Shown piece by piece: positions 50,623 to 63,069 of a stretch of 64,000 nucleotides of DNA. The DNA is from Ambrosia x helenae (Eukaryota; Streptophyta; Magnoliopsida; Asterales; Asteraceae), in the NCBI GenBank assembly GCA_030844895.1, contig CM061231.1, positions 29,707,149-29,771,148 of the forward strand. The letters run 5' to 3'. How positions within the stretch are numbered: position 1 is the first letter of the stretch; the number at the start of each line of letters is the position of its first letter. A model generated the notes under the pieces. That model was not told the origin of the DNA. It ran no database searches and saw nothing but the letters and a program-made list of their open reading frames with translations. The translations under genes and the position numbers were made by a program.

Positions 50623-52159
50623 ACTATCCCACGTTCTCTTGCTATCACCAATAGTAAAAAAAATTAAGCACCATGCTTCAGAAAAGTACCATGATCGGCA
50701 GTCTCATCTGTGAGTTTGCGAGTCAAGTGAAAGATTTGTAGGTGAGCTGCAGTGGCCAAGCCACGAATCTGAGGGGCCCACCCTTTCGGTATTTGTAAGG
50801 TAGGTTAAATAGATTTGAGCCTATAGTGGCTATCTCCTGTAGCTTGGTAGTGTAGGCGTCGATCTCAGACACATCCGTCCTTATATAACAAAATTTCTAG
50901 ATTTCACCACAGGGTGTTACGTTCTCCATCCAAGTATTTGTAACTCATCGAGTGTGCATGTAGCATACATTACCCCATCCTGCCTGGGGCAAATGCACAT
51001 GGTAAAGACTTATACCATCGAAGCAATCAGACGGTCTCCTTCAGTTCCGTTGGAGTTATCGAGGTTTACAACCAATAAAAGGCTTGAAAATACGATGTGC
51101 GTTCAAGGTATAAGAAAGTTCAAATGTGGAAGTCACGGGAAAAGAATGATTTAGCAAAATAGATCTTTACTAGCTTGGAAAGATGCGAGGGCCTCAACCA
51201 CCCTCTCGTTGATCCTAAAACTCAGTCTTATCTAAGTTAGCAAAGGGAAATGAAAGAAAAGATAGGTAAGAAAAGGTAAGAGCCAATCGTCGCCATGCTC
51301 TGTCTAGATAGTAGAGCCTTCATCCTCACTTCCATGTGCTCGTCCTGCTCAGGTTCCCCTTCCATCTCTTATCCTTCCTCTTTTGCGATGTCAGTGTTAT
51401 ATGGTTCTCATCACGTACAATCTCCTTCTCTAGTCCTATGTGAACCAGTTTAGTGGTAAGCTGTACCACTCGTTCCTCCAATCGTGGCTATCAGCCATTA
51501 GTAGGTTTCATCCTCCCTTGTGATGTTGCATTACATCGCAGGCTTTACGTAACTCCCCAAGAGTGTGTGTAACAAGTCCCGATCTAATGTGTTCCCATGA
51601 ATCTACCATATACTTATGAGTAACAGGGATATGCAGTCATACGTTCGCCCGCTCATACTAGGCGTAAGGTACTAAAGTAGGAAATAAGTTCTATATGCGT
51701 AACCTAGTCCCGTCTGAGTTTCGAATGGGAGTAAGAAAGATCAAGTAACAAGGAACGGAATCTAACTGTCTCCTTGCTCAGTGAAATAGGATAAGTCTCA
51801 GTATTCGAATTCCTTCATAGTTGATTTAATGGTACCACGTCATGCGCATCGTGCAGCTTCCTGTGTACGTGCGCCACAACGCTCGCAAGGGCTCCCTCCC
51901 TTGTACTATAGTTGTCTCCTCGTCCATGAGGTTAATTAGGATATTACTCCCAGTATTGCGCCACCTGGTGTAACCCTAGGTTCCCACCATTGACGTGTTA
52001 AGAATTAAGTCTAGAACTAGAAGATAACATATCTCCTGAAATCATATGTTGTAGATATAAGTAGCTAATAGCTAGTTGTGCACTTAAGTTGTGAGTGTAC
52101 TTATGCTATGATGATTATAGACTAGACTCAACATGCAGTCCTAGTTCACTATAACCAAT

Positions 52160-52172
52160 GGCTCTGATACCA
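52160..52172 (-). other. Gypsy primer-binding site, copy 2
   Basis: Same TGGTATCAGAGCC and spacer as copy 1, next to LTR 3. Confidence 0.9.
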
Positions 52173-52175
52173 ATC

Positions 52176-54894
52176 TGTCACACCCTCAAATTTCCACTGC
52201 GGGGTTTATACCGCGAGGCGCATGACAAACCAGGATCCCATAGCCATAAGTCACAGGAACGAACTCTAAATGCCCAAACCATTTAGTTCGTTTTCGAAAA
52301 CCAAGTTTAGTTAAGCTGCGGAAGCGTAAACCAAATTTAAACCTTTTTAAAAACTATGCGCAAAACAATGCGCCCAAATTAAAACCATACGAAAGCATAA
52401 TATATAATTTATGTGTGTGCCCGAGAGCCCAAATGCAGTGAAGTGTACAGTGCTTTCTAATCCTGGCACCGGAAGCTAACTACCTGCAAAAGCATGTAAA
52501 TCGTGGGTCAACAAACAATGTTGGTGAGTTCACTAGGTAAAGTAAATGAGTATGTAACTGCGCTGGTTTCCAAAACCACGTAAGTAAGTAAGTTGTGTTG
52601 GTGCCCCGCACCGTGTAACCACTAATTCATCGCATGCCAAGGGTAGCTAACCCATTCATGATAACTAACCGAATATACCGAACTGCTATGTACGTGTAGC
52701 CACATAAGTGTGCCGTATGCCTGACATCATTGTCTATCCGCAATGATAATGTTTCGTAGTTATAGTTCACGCCCGCGCTCCCCGAGCCGGTGTGAGGTTT
52801 GTAAGACCTAATAGCGCTATCAATTAATAACCCGCTTGCCAACCCTGGCAACTCATTCGGTACGTGAGGACTTACAAAATGATAGAAATGGTTCAGTTTA
52901 TCAAGGACACAATTGCGAATTAGCAAAGTGACCGACCCCATAAGGATCCATGGCATCCCAACCCGAGATGTGTAAGTAGTCCCAAACCGGACTAGAAAAT
53001 GTTAAGTAAAGTGTCTCATACCTGAGACGCATGCTTTTGAGAAAAAGAGTAGTGAAACTCACCTTAGGTCGCAAGTGAAAATCCAAATTCCACGAATAGT
53101 AACGTGCTACCGACTCCCTATTACAAATGTCACTAAGTGAGTATACGTGCGTAACCAACACACAATGTAACTCGTTTATCCAAGACTTTTAAAAGTTCAA
53201 AACCGTGTAGTGACACCTAATGACTCTACATGCTCAAGTATGTCCTACGTATCCCGTTGGTGATCATAGCAATTATTATCAGTTTAATACATCAAATACA
53301 TCTCATACAAGTTTCCACACAAGTACATGTCAATTACATACCACATAGAACTCCAATTAGTCATTTAAAGACCCCGTACACAATCTGCGTTTTTAGGACA
53401 GATTGTGCGCTGTGAAAAACAATTTATTTAAAATACTTAACGAATGAATTAGAGTCCCAAATTTTTACTGAATTTTATTTGGGATTCACTCGACAATACC
53501 TATATTTGTTTTGTCTTAATTCCAAACACAAAAATTATAAAAATTCGTACAACACAGCAGTGTCCATAAAATTTCCTCAACAGGTCAGTTTAGTAGGAAA
53601 ATTCTTAAAAATTGTGTATTCATCCAAACGAGATGAATCCACTTGGAAAAGCTCTATTTTTCCAGTATTGACCTACTGTAAATATTTCATAACCTAACTC
53701 CTTGTAAATCTCAAGTTATGACCATTTAAAGTTAGCCCAATTTACAAATCCGAAAATCTGATATGACCCCTAATCAATTAAAATTCCAAAAACGACTCAT
53801 ACGGTGTCCAAAATCGATGGTTTTGCCCATTATGAAAAGCTAAGACCTTGTACATTACAATCATGCAAAGAAATCATCAAAACAATTGATTTACCAACCC
53901 GTTACAGCCCCTTCAACACGTTCAAACAAATCTGTCAGAATCTTAAACTTGCATCCCAAGTAATCTACAAACCCTAATTTTTCATGAACATTCCTAATAC
54001 ATGTATAACACCTATAGTACTGATTAAACACCATATTAATCATATCAAAACACATATGTTATCATGTGAAAACCCTAATCATGGCTACTAATAACAATCA
54101 TCATCAAATCATCAAGAACATCCAAGAACTCCTACACATACATACATGCGATTCTACATATATTATTTTTAGAGTTTTTAGAGTTTTTCAATCATTATAA
54201 TTCATCAAAAATCATAAGAATGTATACCTTGCGAAGGATTAAACTCCCTAGGGCCTTGAAATCAAACCCAAACTAGCTTGATTAGGTGAAGGATTACTTG
54301 ATTGCTTGAAAAACCAAGAGGGGATGGGGGTGGGGGTTCGCACGGCGCAAGAGGGACAAGGAGGTAGGGTTTTTATCTTTTCCTTGCCTCCTAATTATAA
54401 AAGGGCTTTGCTTGTTCCCCAAGCAATTGGTATTAGGGCCCTTCTAGTCCATTAACTTGACCCGTTAACCATGTTCTAGCCCAATACCGGACCCAATATT
54501 ATTAACCATTCTAAATTGAATAAAAACCATTGTTTTTATTATTACATAGCATATTATTCATGTTGTGCACGTAATTTGCATAATCTACGCATTACCTTTC
54601 AGTTAGGCGATCATTCACAAAAACATGTAATTCACATAAGCACGTACTTCAGGTTCACCATAATTCAATTGTATATATTATTGCTATGTATGTCACATAA
54701 TTCACCAACGTTTGGGATACAGGACTCATGTGTGTGTTTAACAAGGATTTTCCTACTTATAACATATGTTATCATCTTCTAACATATGTTAAACCTACTT
54801 AACTAACCCTAGTTAAGTATCTAGCCATGTATGAACATGTAAGTTAACTAGAGTTCAGTAAAAAGTATTTAACCTGAAAATGCGGGGTGTCACA
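52176..54894 (-). repeat. Gypsy LTR 3 (5' on the coding strand)
   Basis: 2719 bp. It ends TGTCACA against Copia gag sequence. About four differences are private to it. Confidence 0.93.
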
Positions 54895-55992
54895 TAGACT
54901 TGCAAAATAGTATATAGGCTTTATAAATGAATTTGAACAGAAAGGACTAGTGAACCTACCAGCAGCATTACAGCTGGGCTGAGGATCGTCTGACTTAGTG
55001 TTCAACAAACTCAACAATTTTGTAACATGTTCAGCAGTAAGACTAGTAGTAGACCCATTAGAATCATTTAGAACAATATTACTAGTACTATTGTTCACAT
55101 TGTTTCTTTTAACCTGATTATTCCTAGGTCTCATCCATGAAGGATAACCTATTATTTCAAAACATTTGTCAATTGTATGTCCAGTTTTATTGCAATTAGT
55201 ACATTTTAAACCCTGACCACTAGTCTTAGTGACCTTCCTTTTATTATAAAATGACTGAGTAGTCTTAGCAAAAAAACCAACATCCTGACTTTGTTCTTTG
55301 GTTGAAGTCACATTTGAATTCCTATGTGACTCCTCCCTAGAAATAACAGCAAAGGCTTCCTTTACGGATGGAAGATGATCCCTTATCAACAAACTAGTCC
55401 TAACAGACTGATACACACTATCTAAGCCCATAAGGAATTGCATCAACTTAATTAAATGATTGAAATCATTAAATTCTTTTGATGCATCACAAGTACATGC
55501 AGATAGCTGAAGGATTTCATCTAAACTTTTACACATTACATTTAATTTGTGATAGTAATTAGAGACTGAAGAGCCATTTTGAGAAAATGAATTGATTTTA
55601 TTGTATAAATCAAATATCACAGAACCATCAATCTTGTTGTAAGTTTCTTTTAAATCTCTCCATACTTCAGAAGCAAGTTTAGAATAAACTTGCCCTAAGT
55701 ATAGATCTTCAGAAATAGAGTTTAAAATCCATGTTAATATAGAGTTACATCTTTCCCATTGTCTCTCAAGAACAGAATCATTAGTAGGTTTAATACATTC
55801 ACCATTGACAAACCCTAGTTTGTTTTTAACTTGCAATGCAAGAATCATTGCATTTGCCCAAACATTGTAATTTTCTGTTCCCTTTAGTTTAACACTAACA
55901 ATGGTCAAATTAGCTGAGTCACTAGCATGTAGGTATAGAGGGTCATTGGCTTCTAACTTACTAACTAAGGTAGTAGAAGGACCCTCAAACAT
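54895..55992 (-). pseudogene. Copia gag, cut by the Gypsy insertion
   Basis: The frame from ATG at 55992 (MFEGPSTTLVSK) runs 366 codons to the insertion point. It contains the Copia gag core (KLKGTENYNVWANAMILALQ) and a CCHC knuckle (CTNCNKTGHTIDKC) followed by EIIGYPSWM. The frame is open up to the breakpoint, then reads into Gypsy LTR. It was probably intact before the insertion. Confidence 0.9.
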
Positions 55993-56634
55993 GTTAACCA
56001 GTAATACAAACACAAACAAGTAACAAACAAAGTTCACAACACAATTTAATCAGATAGGAAACAACTCAAACACCTAAGTGGTGAAGCCATGTCAGTGTCC
56101 AGATACCTGGTTCATCACTCAAGGGTTCCAGGCCAGGTCTTAATGTGGGAACCACAAACTAATAGACACACTCACACAACCAGATACACAAGAAAACCAG
56201 AAAACAGTAAATCAAACAAGATCAAGCACAAAACAGAATTCAAACCCTAATGAATGCCTAAACAATCTTGTCAATATCAAATCGGTCCCCCTAACCCGAC
56301 CAAGAAATGCCTAATGATGCAAGATTCAAACAAAAAAACCAGAACAATCTCACCAGCCTCCAACCCAAGTTAGGGTTCTCCTTCCAGCCAGTCAAGAACT
56401 GTAACCTTCACTTAGGGTTACAAGTTCAAGACGCAGTAAAGAATCTCCACGAGCCTTGTACAGACTTGATCTTATGAACCTCCTTCAAGACTCCAATCAA
56501 CAGTCAGATTTAACCTTCCGGACACAAGAAGATCTGATCTATGAAGAATAGATCTGATCGTAGATACGACTGAGATCAACAATAACTCGTACGAAACCCT
56601 AATCGACGAAAGAACCCTAAATCAAGAGCCTTAG

Positions 56635-56645
56635 CTCTGATACCA
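56635..56645 (-). other. Copia primer-binding site
   Basis: TGGTATCAGAG on the - strand directly abuts the 5' LTR; initiator-Met tRNA type. Between it and gag (55993-56634) lies an untranslated leader. Confidence 0.9.
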
Positions 56646-57288
56646 TGTAAAAATTATATATTGTTATTATTATTATTATGAACCTTACAACCAAAAGATC
56701 ATCAACTGATGACAAATACAATCAATCACCACCACTTTGATACCCTATTCTAACGATCTAACAGGAGAACAACTGATAGGTCTTTAACACAAAGACCTTG
56801 ATGACAACCCTAGATCTAGAACAGGTTCAATAGACAAAGTGAGAAAGTACAAAGAGTGATATGAGAATACAAGTGAACGTAAACTTGTAACAGGGTGAGA
56901 GAATCATCTATTTATAGCTGGATATTAGGCTTGGGAAGAAACACACCCAAGCCTACAATAGCCGTTGGATGAGATAACGAAAACACACTTAATCCCAATC
57001 AAAGCCGTAGATTTATGCTTTGTAATTAGGTTCATGGATTGCCAGCGTAGACATCAAGTGAGTTGAACTTATTTACACGGGTCGGACCATCTTTAGCCTT
57101 GTAATATTCCTTAGGCTCCAATCACGATCATCTTCTAAGTCCACATCACGAACAACCTTCTGAGCCCATATCATCAAGTCCAATAGCATCCTTAGCTCAA
57201 TGGCAATCAGCACAATCCTGCAATATTCTTAACCCAGAAATAAATAATAACTCTCAATAAAATGTATCAACCTGACCGCATTTTAACA
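56646..57288 (-). repeat. Copia 5' LTR
   Basis: 643 bp, TG...CA, pairing with 32459-33104. Confidence 0.92.
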
Positions 57289-58795
57289 GATTTTAGTAAT
57301 TTAAATAAATTAATTTAAACAGTTTTCATTTATGGTTTTTGATAGCATCAATATAAAATAACACCGGAGTTTATCAAAAATCATAATTGAAAATTGTTTA
57401 AAAGCAAAGTCTCGGGTTCAAACATGAAATAATGTGTTTAAAATAATAATTTGTGTAAAGTAGAGCACGGTAACATTTGATTAAAAAACATTCCTATGAT
57501 TGGGCCAGAACGTTACAGTTGGAACAATTGAGGATCTTTTGTTTATTTATTTTGACTTGTAGTTTCTTTTTAACTTTTAATTAAATGTTTCTTTTAAATT
57601 GATGAAGTGTTAGTTTGCTTTATTTAATTTCAATGTTTTTAAGTTATCTTAAATTTTAAAATAAAATTAATTTAATATTAAAATTTTATTTTTGTTGAAT
57701 AAACTTTTTGTTAAATACCCTCCAAAATTTGTTGAATAAAATTTGGTTTTTATTTGACGTTACACAAAAAACCACATCAGGGAACATGATTTAATGTTAA
57801 AAAGCCTAACAAGGTCCCAATCTTTAATCACAGCCGTAAGTGTCCACACCGGAGTTGTTTTGTGCCACCACAAATATCAGACTTGTATCCATTTTCTACG
57901 ATATCTTATTATTTATTTATAGAATATTAAAAGGACACAAGAGAAACAAACTTTAACTATAAATATTAAAATTGCCTTTATTTCGTTCTCTTTCATTCTA
58001 TTTTGAGTGGAGGAAATATGATGAAAATGAATAGGTCGGACAGTAAACTATCACTTTCTGGTTTATATTTTCTTTCTTTTCATTATTATTAATAATTAGT
58101 ATAATGTTAATCAGTTGATATAAGTGACACGGGAACAAGAAAAAGTAACTATAATAATAATAAAGGAGAATTAATAATTGGCTATTTTAAATATTTGTTG
58201 TGTTGTATTACTAACACTGATTGTTAATAATAATAATTAATTTTAAAAACTAAAAATACTTAGAAAATTACTTTCAAACAACCAGCACTTTTTTTTTATT
58301 TTTTAAACTATTCTAGTAAAGTTATGGACTTGATTTTGGTTCTTTGTATTTTTTTAACAGTCAAACAAAATTATTATTAATACCCAAAACGACCCCCAGG
58401 TTGCTGGCCAAAGAAGAGAGCAAGCGGCCCAAAAAACATATTACATCAGTTTAAATTTACACTAAGACTCTCAATCGTAAGTTCTAACTTTTATGTCTAT
58501 ATCACAAGAAACCGTAGGACTTCACATCTGACACAACATTCTCCGCGTTAGCTTCCTTCCGTTGAAGATCTAATCGTTCCGAGCTTCCAAATTCTCTAGC
58601 AACCAATATAAGTTGCATACCGGAAAACTAGGGTGCGATAAGTTATAATCCAAAACTAAAAGAAAGAAGAAAGTCATTAAAAAGTTTGAAGACTATGTAA
58701 AAGTTTTTGAGCATTTGTCGATCATCTAGGCTAGATTTGGTATCAACATGTGGTTTGGTTTTCGAGAACTTGTCTGGTGTTTTTGAATGAAAGTT
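57289..58795. other. Non-genic AT-rich sequence
   Basis: No gene, RNA or element recognised. Its right edge is the left target duplication of the LINE (58782-58795). Confidence 0.6.
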
Positions 58796-59777
58796 TTTTT
58801 TTTTTTTTTTTTTTTTTTTTGAACGGCAAATTTCATTTCATATCATCACCAACTATTTACAATAACCTCTATGAACAAGATGCTCAAAAGAGGCCACACA
58901 AGATACAACCCAAAACGCCTAATACAATGTTTCAAATTTCATCCATTTGTCCCACTCCCAAGTGTAGCTCTTCGCACAGCTTCTGACCCACATGAATGAT
59001 GTTGTTTTTATGTCGCTTAATACTTTTTCCATATCCAATTGTTTACCGTTAAAGATTTTCTCGTTTCTAGCTTTCCATAACACCCAACATGTTGCGAGCA
59101 CCACTACTTGAATCGCCTTCTCCTTGACCTTATTGCACCCATTCTCCTTGTGAATACACTGAAGATCTCGGAATGTAAAAGCGATGACCGGCTTAGTCTT
59201 GTACCATGAGCTGATTTTGTGCCATATATTTGCAGCAGCAAAATAGGAAATAAATAAGTGGTCTACGGATTCCGGAGCGTCTTCACATAAGCTGCAAGTA
59301 TCCGGCCCCTAAATGATCTTTCTTCGCACTAAACCAACCCGCGTAGGCAGCCGATCCTGTTCAGCCCGCCAAGCTAATATAGACACCTTCTTAGGGACCC
59401 ATTTGGACCACTTAAAGGGGTAAAACGACACAACCATATTAGAAAACATCTTGCGACTAGAGGCAACAGAGAAACCATTCTGCGGATCAGGTAGCCAGCT
59501 CCAGGAATCGGCCGAGTCCACAGGAACCTGACTCTGAATAACTCTGCAACACTCATGAAGTTCCTGTGCCTCCAAAGGTAGAACAGGCTCTCTCCTCCAA
59601 CACCAGCGACCCGTCACAGAACCATTGGATACTAATAAACGATCAGCCACGGTACATCTTTTGTGTCTTTCTAAAGTGAACAGATTCAGGAATAAAGTTG
59701 CGAAAGATTCTTCGCCCCACCAAGTGTCCAGCCAGAACCGTATGTTGGAGCCGTCATCAAGATTACCTTTAAATAAC
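58796..59777 (-). mobile_element. 5'-truncated L1-type LINE
   Basis: The insert is bounded by the 14-bp direct repeat TTTGAATGAAAGTT (58782-58795 and 59778-59791). A T run at about 58796-58820 is the poly-A tail of a - strand element. The 5' end is cut within the region before the zf-RVT domain, as expected of aborted target-primed reverse transcription. Confidence 0.9.
58919..59770 (-). pseudogene. LINE ORF2 C-terminal part (zf-RVT domain)
   Basis: It reads NGSNIRFWLDTWWGEE, then WSWLPDPQNGFSVASSRKMF and the zinc-binding reverse-transcriptase region KVSILAWRAEQDRLPTR...CSLCEDAPESVDHLF, then VLWKARNEKIFNGK to a stop. One in-frame TAG at about 59309 replaces a Trp expected in that motif. RT and endonuclease are absent. 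Confidence 0.9.
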
Positions 59778-61042
59778 TTTGAATGAAAGTTAATGTTAAG
59801 AAAAATTAAGCGAAGACTCTACACTAATTCATCTCACATCACATGTCCATGAGTTGAATCATCCACTTCTATTTAAGTTAATTACGTAATCATTAAATCA
59901 TTGGTATCAACTTTTTTTTAATAGATAACTGAGTTTGGCGATGTAGAATAATTCACTTGTATTTGGATTTTGTATAATGTCAGATTAAAAGTATGACTAT
60001 TTTTCATTTTTTTTTTTGGATGTTTGTAGTTCAGAAAATAATCTATTAACATTAATAAGTATTCTTTTATTAAAATATTAACAAAAACTAGTTATATAAA
60101 TACGTAAAATTATTTCGTATATCATATGAAATTTTGTCAAGTACCTATTTTCTCTATCTCTTTTTTTTTTTTTTTTTTTTTTGGAAAAGTAAGATTCTGA
60201 AAAAAAATAAATAAATAAATAAATAAATAAATAAGAAAGAGAGAGAGAGAGACTTGTATAATCCACCACATTTCTAATGAGTGAGTTTGATATTTCCCAA
60301 CCTTTGTGGTGGAGTGGTATACGAAAAATTTCACTCGGGTTTTATCGTAGCGGATCTTTGAGTAGACGGGTTTTTTTCTCAGTTTGGAAATTTTACGATG
60401 GATTTGGACTACCCAACACTTTGTCTATTATGGACGTATGATTTACTTTTGTAAACTGGTAATCCCGGATAGTCAGTTGGTCATGTTTCGTTGATAGTTA
60501 ACAAATATGAGTAAATCTATATCTATCTATATCTATAAATATATAAAAATAATAGACATAATTTAATTAGTGAGTTAGGTTGGCAATCACATCACATGGA
60601 TGAAGTTGCGAGTTAAATTGAATATATATCGTGTTGAGATGAGAATTAGATGAATTTATTATCGTATCGTGTGTAGAATAGGATATGTAGAGCCAATGAT
60701 GGGACCGTTTTTTGATAATGAAGTTTTTGTCTTCATGTTTTCCTAATTAAAATACCCGGTCCCCATTAAGCTGACATATTCAAATAAACGGCTTCGCTTG
60801 GCTTGGTCTGAGCTGATGTGGATGGCCTTTCAGACGAGCTGATGAGTTGCACACTCCACCGGTTAAACCCATCCTACAAATAATAAAATAACGAAATAAA
60901 TGTGAAACACAAAAGAAAGATTCAAAGGAGAGTATAAATAAAGGAAAAAGGTCTTTTTATCTAACGAAAAATAGACATTGGATATAATAAACAAAGGTTC
61001 GTTCTAATTAAACCCCTCAAACTTCTAATTAAACCCCCTAAG
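59778..61042. other. Non-genic with simple repeats
   Basis: A T run (60161-60182), an (AAAT)n run (about 60204-60233), a GA run and a (TATC)n-like run (about 60515-60545). No gene seen. Confidence 0.65.
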
Positions 61043-61333
61043 CCAGGCGCCTCGCTTAGGCCTAAGCGAGGCGTCTGGAATAATAGGTTTCAGGAATCTG
61101 AAGCTTTATGTCTAATCAGGCAGTCAGGCGCCTCGCTTAGGCCTAAGCGAGGCGTCTGACTGCCTGATTAGACATAAAGCTGCAGATTCCTCTGAAACCT
61201 ATTATTCCAGACGCCTCGCTTAGGCCTAAGCGAGGCGCCTGAGAGTTTGATTAACCCTAATTAACCGTTAAGACTGAAACTCTCTCGAATTAATTACCCA
61301 GGCGCCTCGCTTAGGCCTAAGCGAGGCGCCTGG
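61043..61333. repeat. Array of four GC-rich palindromes within a large foldback
   Basis: A palindrome of about 34-36 bp, whose half is CAGGCGCCTCGCTTAGG, occurs four times, centred at about 61060, 61141, 61224 and 61315. The last (61298-61333) is perfect. The first three plus their spacers form one large inverted repeat centred at 61141/61142, with arms of nearly 100 nt differing at only about three places. The array ends some 18 bp upstream of a TATA box. No similar array was seen elsewhere in the window. Confidence 0.9.
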
Positions 61334-61350
61334 TCCCATCAGATTTTGGC

Positions 61351-61356
61351 TATAAA
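61351..61356 (+). promoter_or_regulatory. Putative TATA box of the MULE-type gene
   Basis: TATAAA in GGCTATAAATTCA, 78 bp before the ATG at 61429. Spacing is plausible for a short leader. Confidence 0.5.
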
Positions 61357-61473
61357 TTCATTGGAAATTCATTCGATTTCATTATAAACTCGTTCGATTT
61401 CAATTCTTTGTCCACAATATATAGAAACATGTCGTATTACGACTTAATTTTCGGTGATTCTTACGACTCTAAT

Positions 61474-61689
61474 TCATATAATGTCGAGGAGGGTACGTCA
61501 TATAATGTCGGGCAGGGTCCGTCATATAATGTCGAGCAGGGTCCGTCATATAATGTCGGGCAGGGTACGTCATATAATGTCGGGCAGGGTAGGTCATATA
61601 ATGTCGGGCAGGGTCCGTCATATAATGTCGAGCAGGGTCCGTCATATAATGTCGGGCATGGTCGGTCTAGTAGTGTCGAGGAGGGTCAG
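61474..61689 (+). repeat. 24-nt coding tandem repeat (SYNVGQGP)
   Basis: Eight near-identical 24-nt units plus one degenerate unit encode SYNV(G/E)(Q/E)G(P/T/R). Differences are mostly at two codons. It lies in exon 1 of the MULE-type gene. Confidence 0.95.
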
Positions 61690-62276
61690 TCTGGCATTCG
61701 TTACCGTGATAATGCGGTAGAACTGGACTTGAATACACAGTGGAAGGACCCATATGAATTTGAAGATGAGCCTAGTCAACCTGCCTACGGTTATACTTAC
61801 GGCGCTAACGATGGTGATGACACATTTGAAGAACAAGACTGTACGCACTATGAAGACAGCGCTGTCGATGAGAAGCGGGTAGAAGATCAGGAGGAAGGAC
61901 CTAACCCGATCAACCTTTGGTTCGAGACTGACCGGACATTTTCGACACGCGTTGAGTTGGTCGATTGGGTACATGATACGGGAATGGCAAATGGTGACGT
62001 TATAGTTATAAAAAGATCGAAGAAAAGAGGAGAAGAGTTCGTGAAGGTATATATTTCAGTCACTATTGTTTTCAAGATATTAACAAATGCGTATTTTATA
62101 AATTGTTATTTAAAAAGCAACAATAAACTTAGCTTATAAATTAATTACTAAAAACACGTGTTTTTTCGTTGGTCAAGGTTAATTCCCTACGGGTGCACCA
62201 GTGGTTTTCGGGTCACACACCTTTAGGATTACGTTTCTCCTTTACTACGAGTATTGTTAATTTTTAATTAATAAAC

Positions 62277-62309
<33 letters not shown>

Positions 62310-62374
62310 GTATTTATTATTATTATTATTGTATTTATTATTATTATTGTATTTATTATTATTATTGTTACTAA

Positions 62375-62416
<42 letters not shown>

Positions 62417-62563
62417 TAATATTATTAGGGCTATTATTATTATTATTATTTAGTATTATTATTATTATTATTACTAATATTATTATTATTATTATTGTTA
62501 TTACTATTATTATTATTATTATTATTATTATTGTATTTATTACTATTATTATTGTTACTAATA

Positions 62564-62594
<31 letters not shown>

Positions 62595-62852
62595 TATTAT
62601 TATTACGATAATTATTATTATTATTATTACGATTATTATTATTATTATTAATATTATTATTATTATTACGATTATTATTATTATTATTATTACGATTATT
62701 ATTAGCATTATTATTATTATTACGATTATTATTATTATTATTATTATTACGATTATTATTATTATTATTACGATTATTATTAGTATTATTATTATTATTA
62801 CGATTATTATTATTATTATTATTATGATTATTATTATTATTATTATTATTAG

Positions 62853-62892
<40 letters not shown>

Positions 62893-63012
62893 ATTATTAT
62901 TATTATTACGATTATTGTTATTATTATTATTACGATTATTATTATTTTTTTTATTATTATTATTATTCTATTTATTATTATTATTGTATTTATTATTATT
63001 ATTATTATTACG

Positions 63013-63047
<35 letters not shown>

Positions 63048-63069
63048 GATTATTATTATTATTATTTAT
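62277..63069. repeat. Giant (TTA)n microsatellite in intron 1
   Basis: About 790 bp of TTA units with scattered TTG, ACG and ACT variants and a second-order pattern (a CGATTATTATTATTA motif every 25-50 bp). Long open frames of polyisoleucine, polyleucine or polyasparagine here are artefacts. Confidence 0.95.

Larger units (their letters stand above)
36408..54894 (-). mobile_element. Ty3/Gypsy compound: LTR-internal-LTR-internal-LTR
   Basis: Three LTRs (36408-39127, 44293-47010, 52176-54894; 2720, 2718 and 2719 bp) alternate with two internal regions of exactly equal length (39128-44292 and 47011-52175; 5165 bp), a tandem period of about 7.88 kb. It lies between Copia gag and protease. Pol order is protease-RT-RNase H-integrase with a chromodomain-like tail, so Gypsy. 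Both copies share two frameshifts and lack an intact gag. Outer flanks (TATAT left, TAGAC right) are not duplicates. Confidence 0.92.
32459..57288 (-). mobile_element. Ty1/Copia LTR retrotransposon, interrupted by Gypsy
   Basis: LTRs at 32459-33104 and 56646-57288 (TG...CA) are flanked by the 5-bp duplication GATTT (32454-32458, 57289-57293). On the - strand the order is LTR, primer site TGGTATCAGAGC (56635-56645, initiator-Met tRNA type), gag, [Gypsy compound 36408-54894], protease, integrase, RT, RNase H, G-rich polypurine tract (about 33105-33119), LTR. That order (integrase before RT) defines Copia. By eye the LTRs differ at roughly 20 sites, so this insertion is older than the Gypsy DNA inside it. 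Pol carries several stops. Confidence 0.93.

Noticed and set aside
61043..61333. CRISPR-like array reading of the repeated palindromes
   Set aside because: The repeats are full palindromes, the intervals are themselves inverted copies of each other, and the DNA is plant nuclear.
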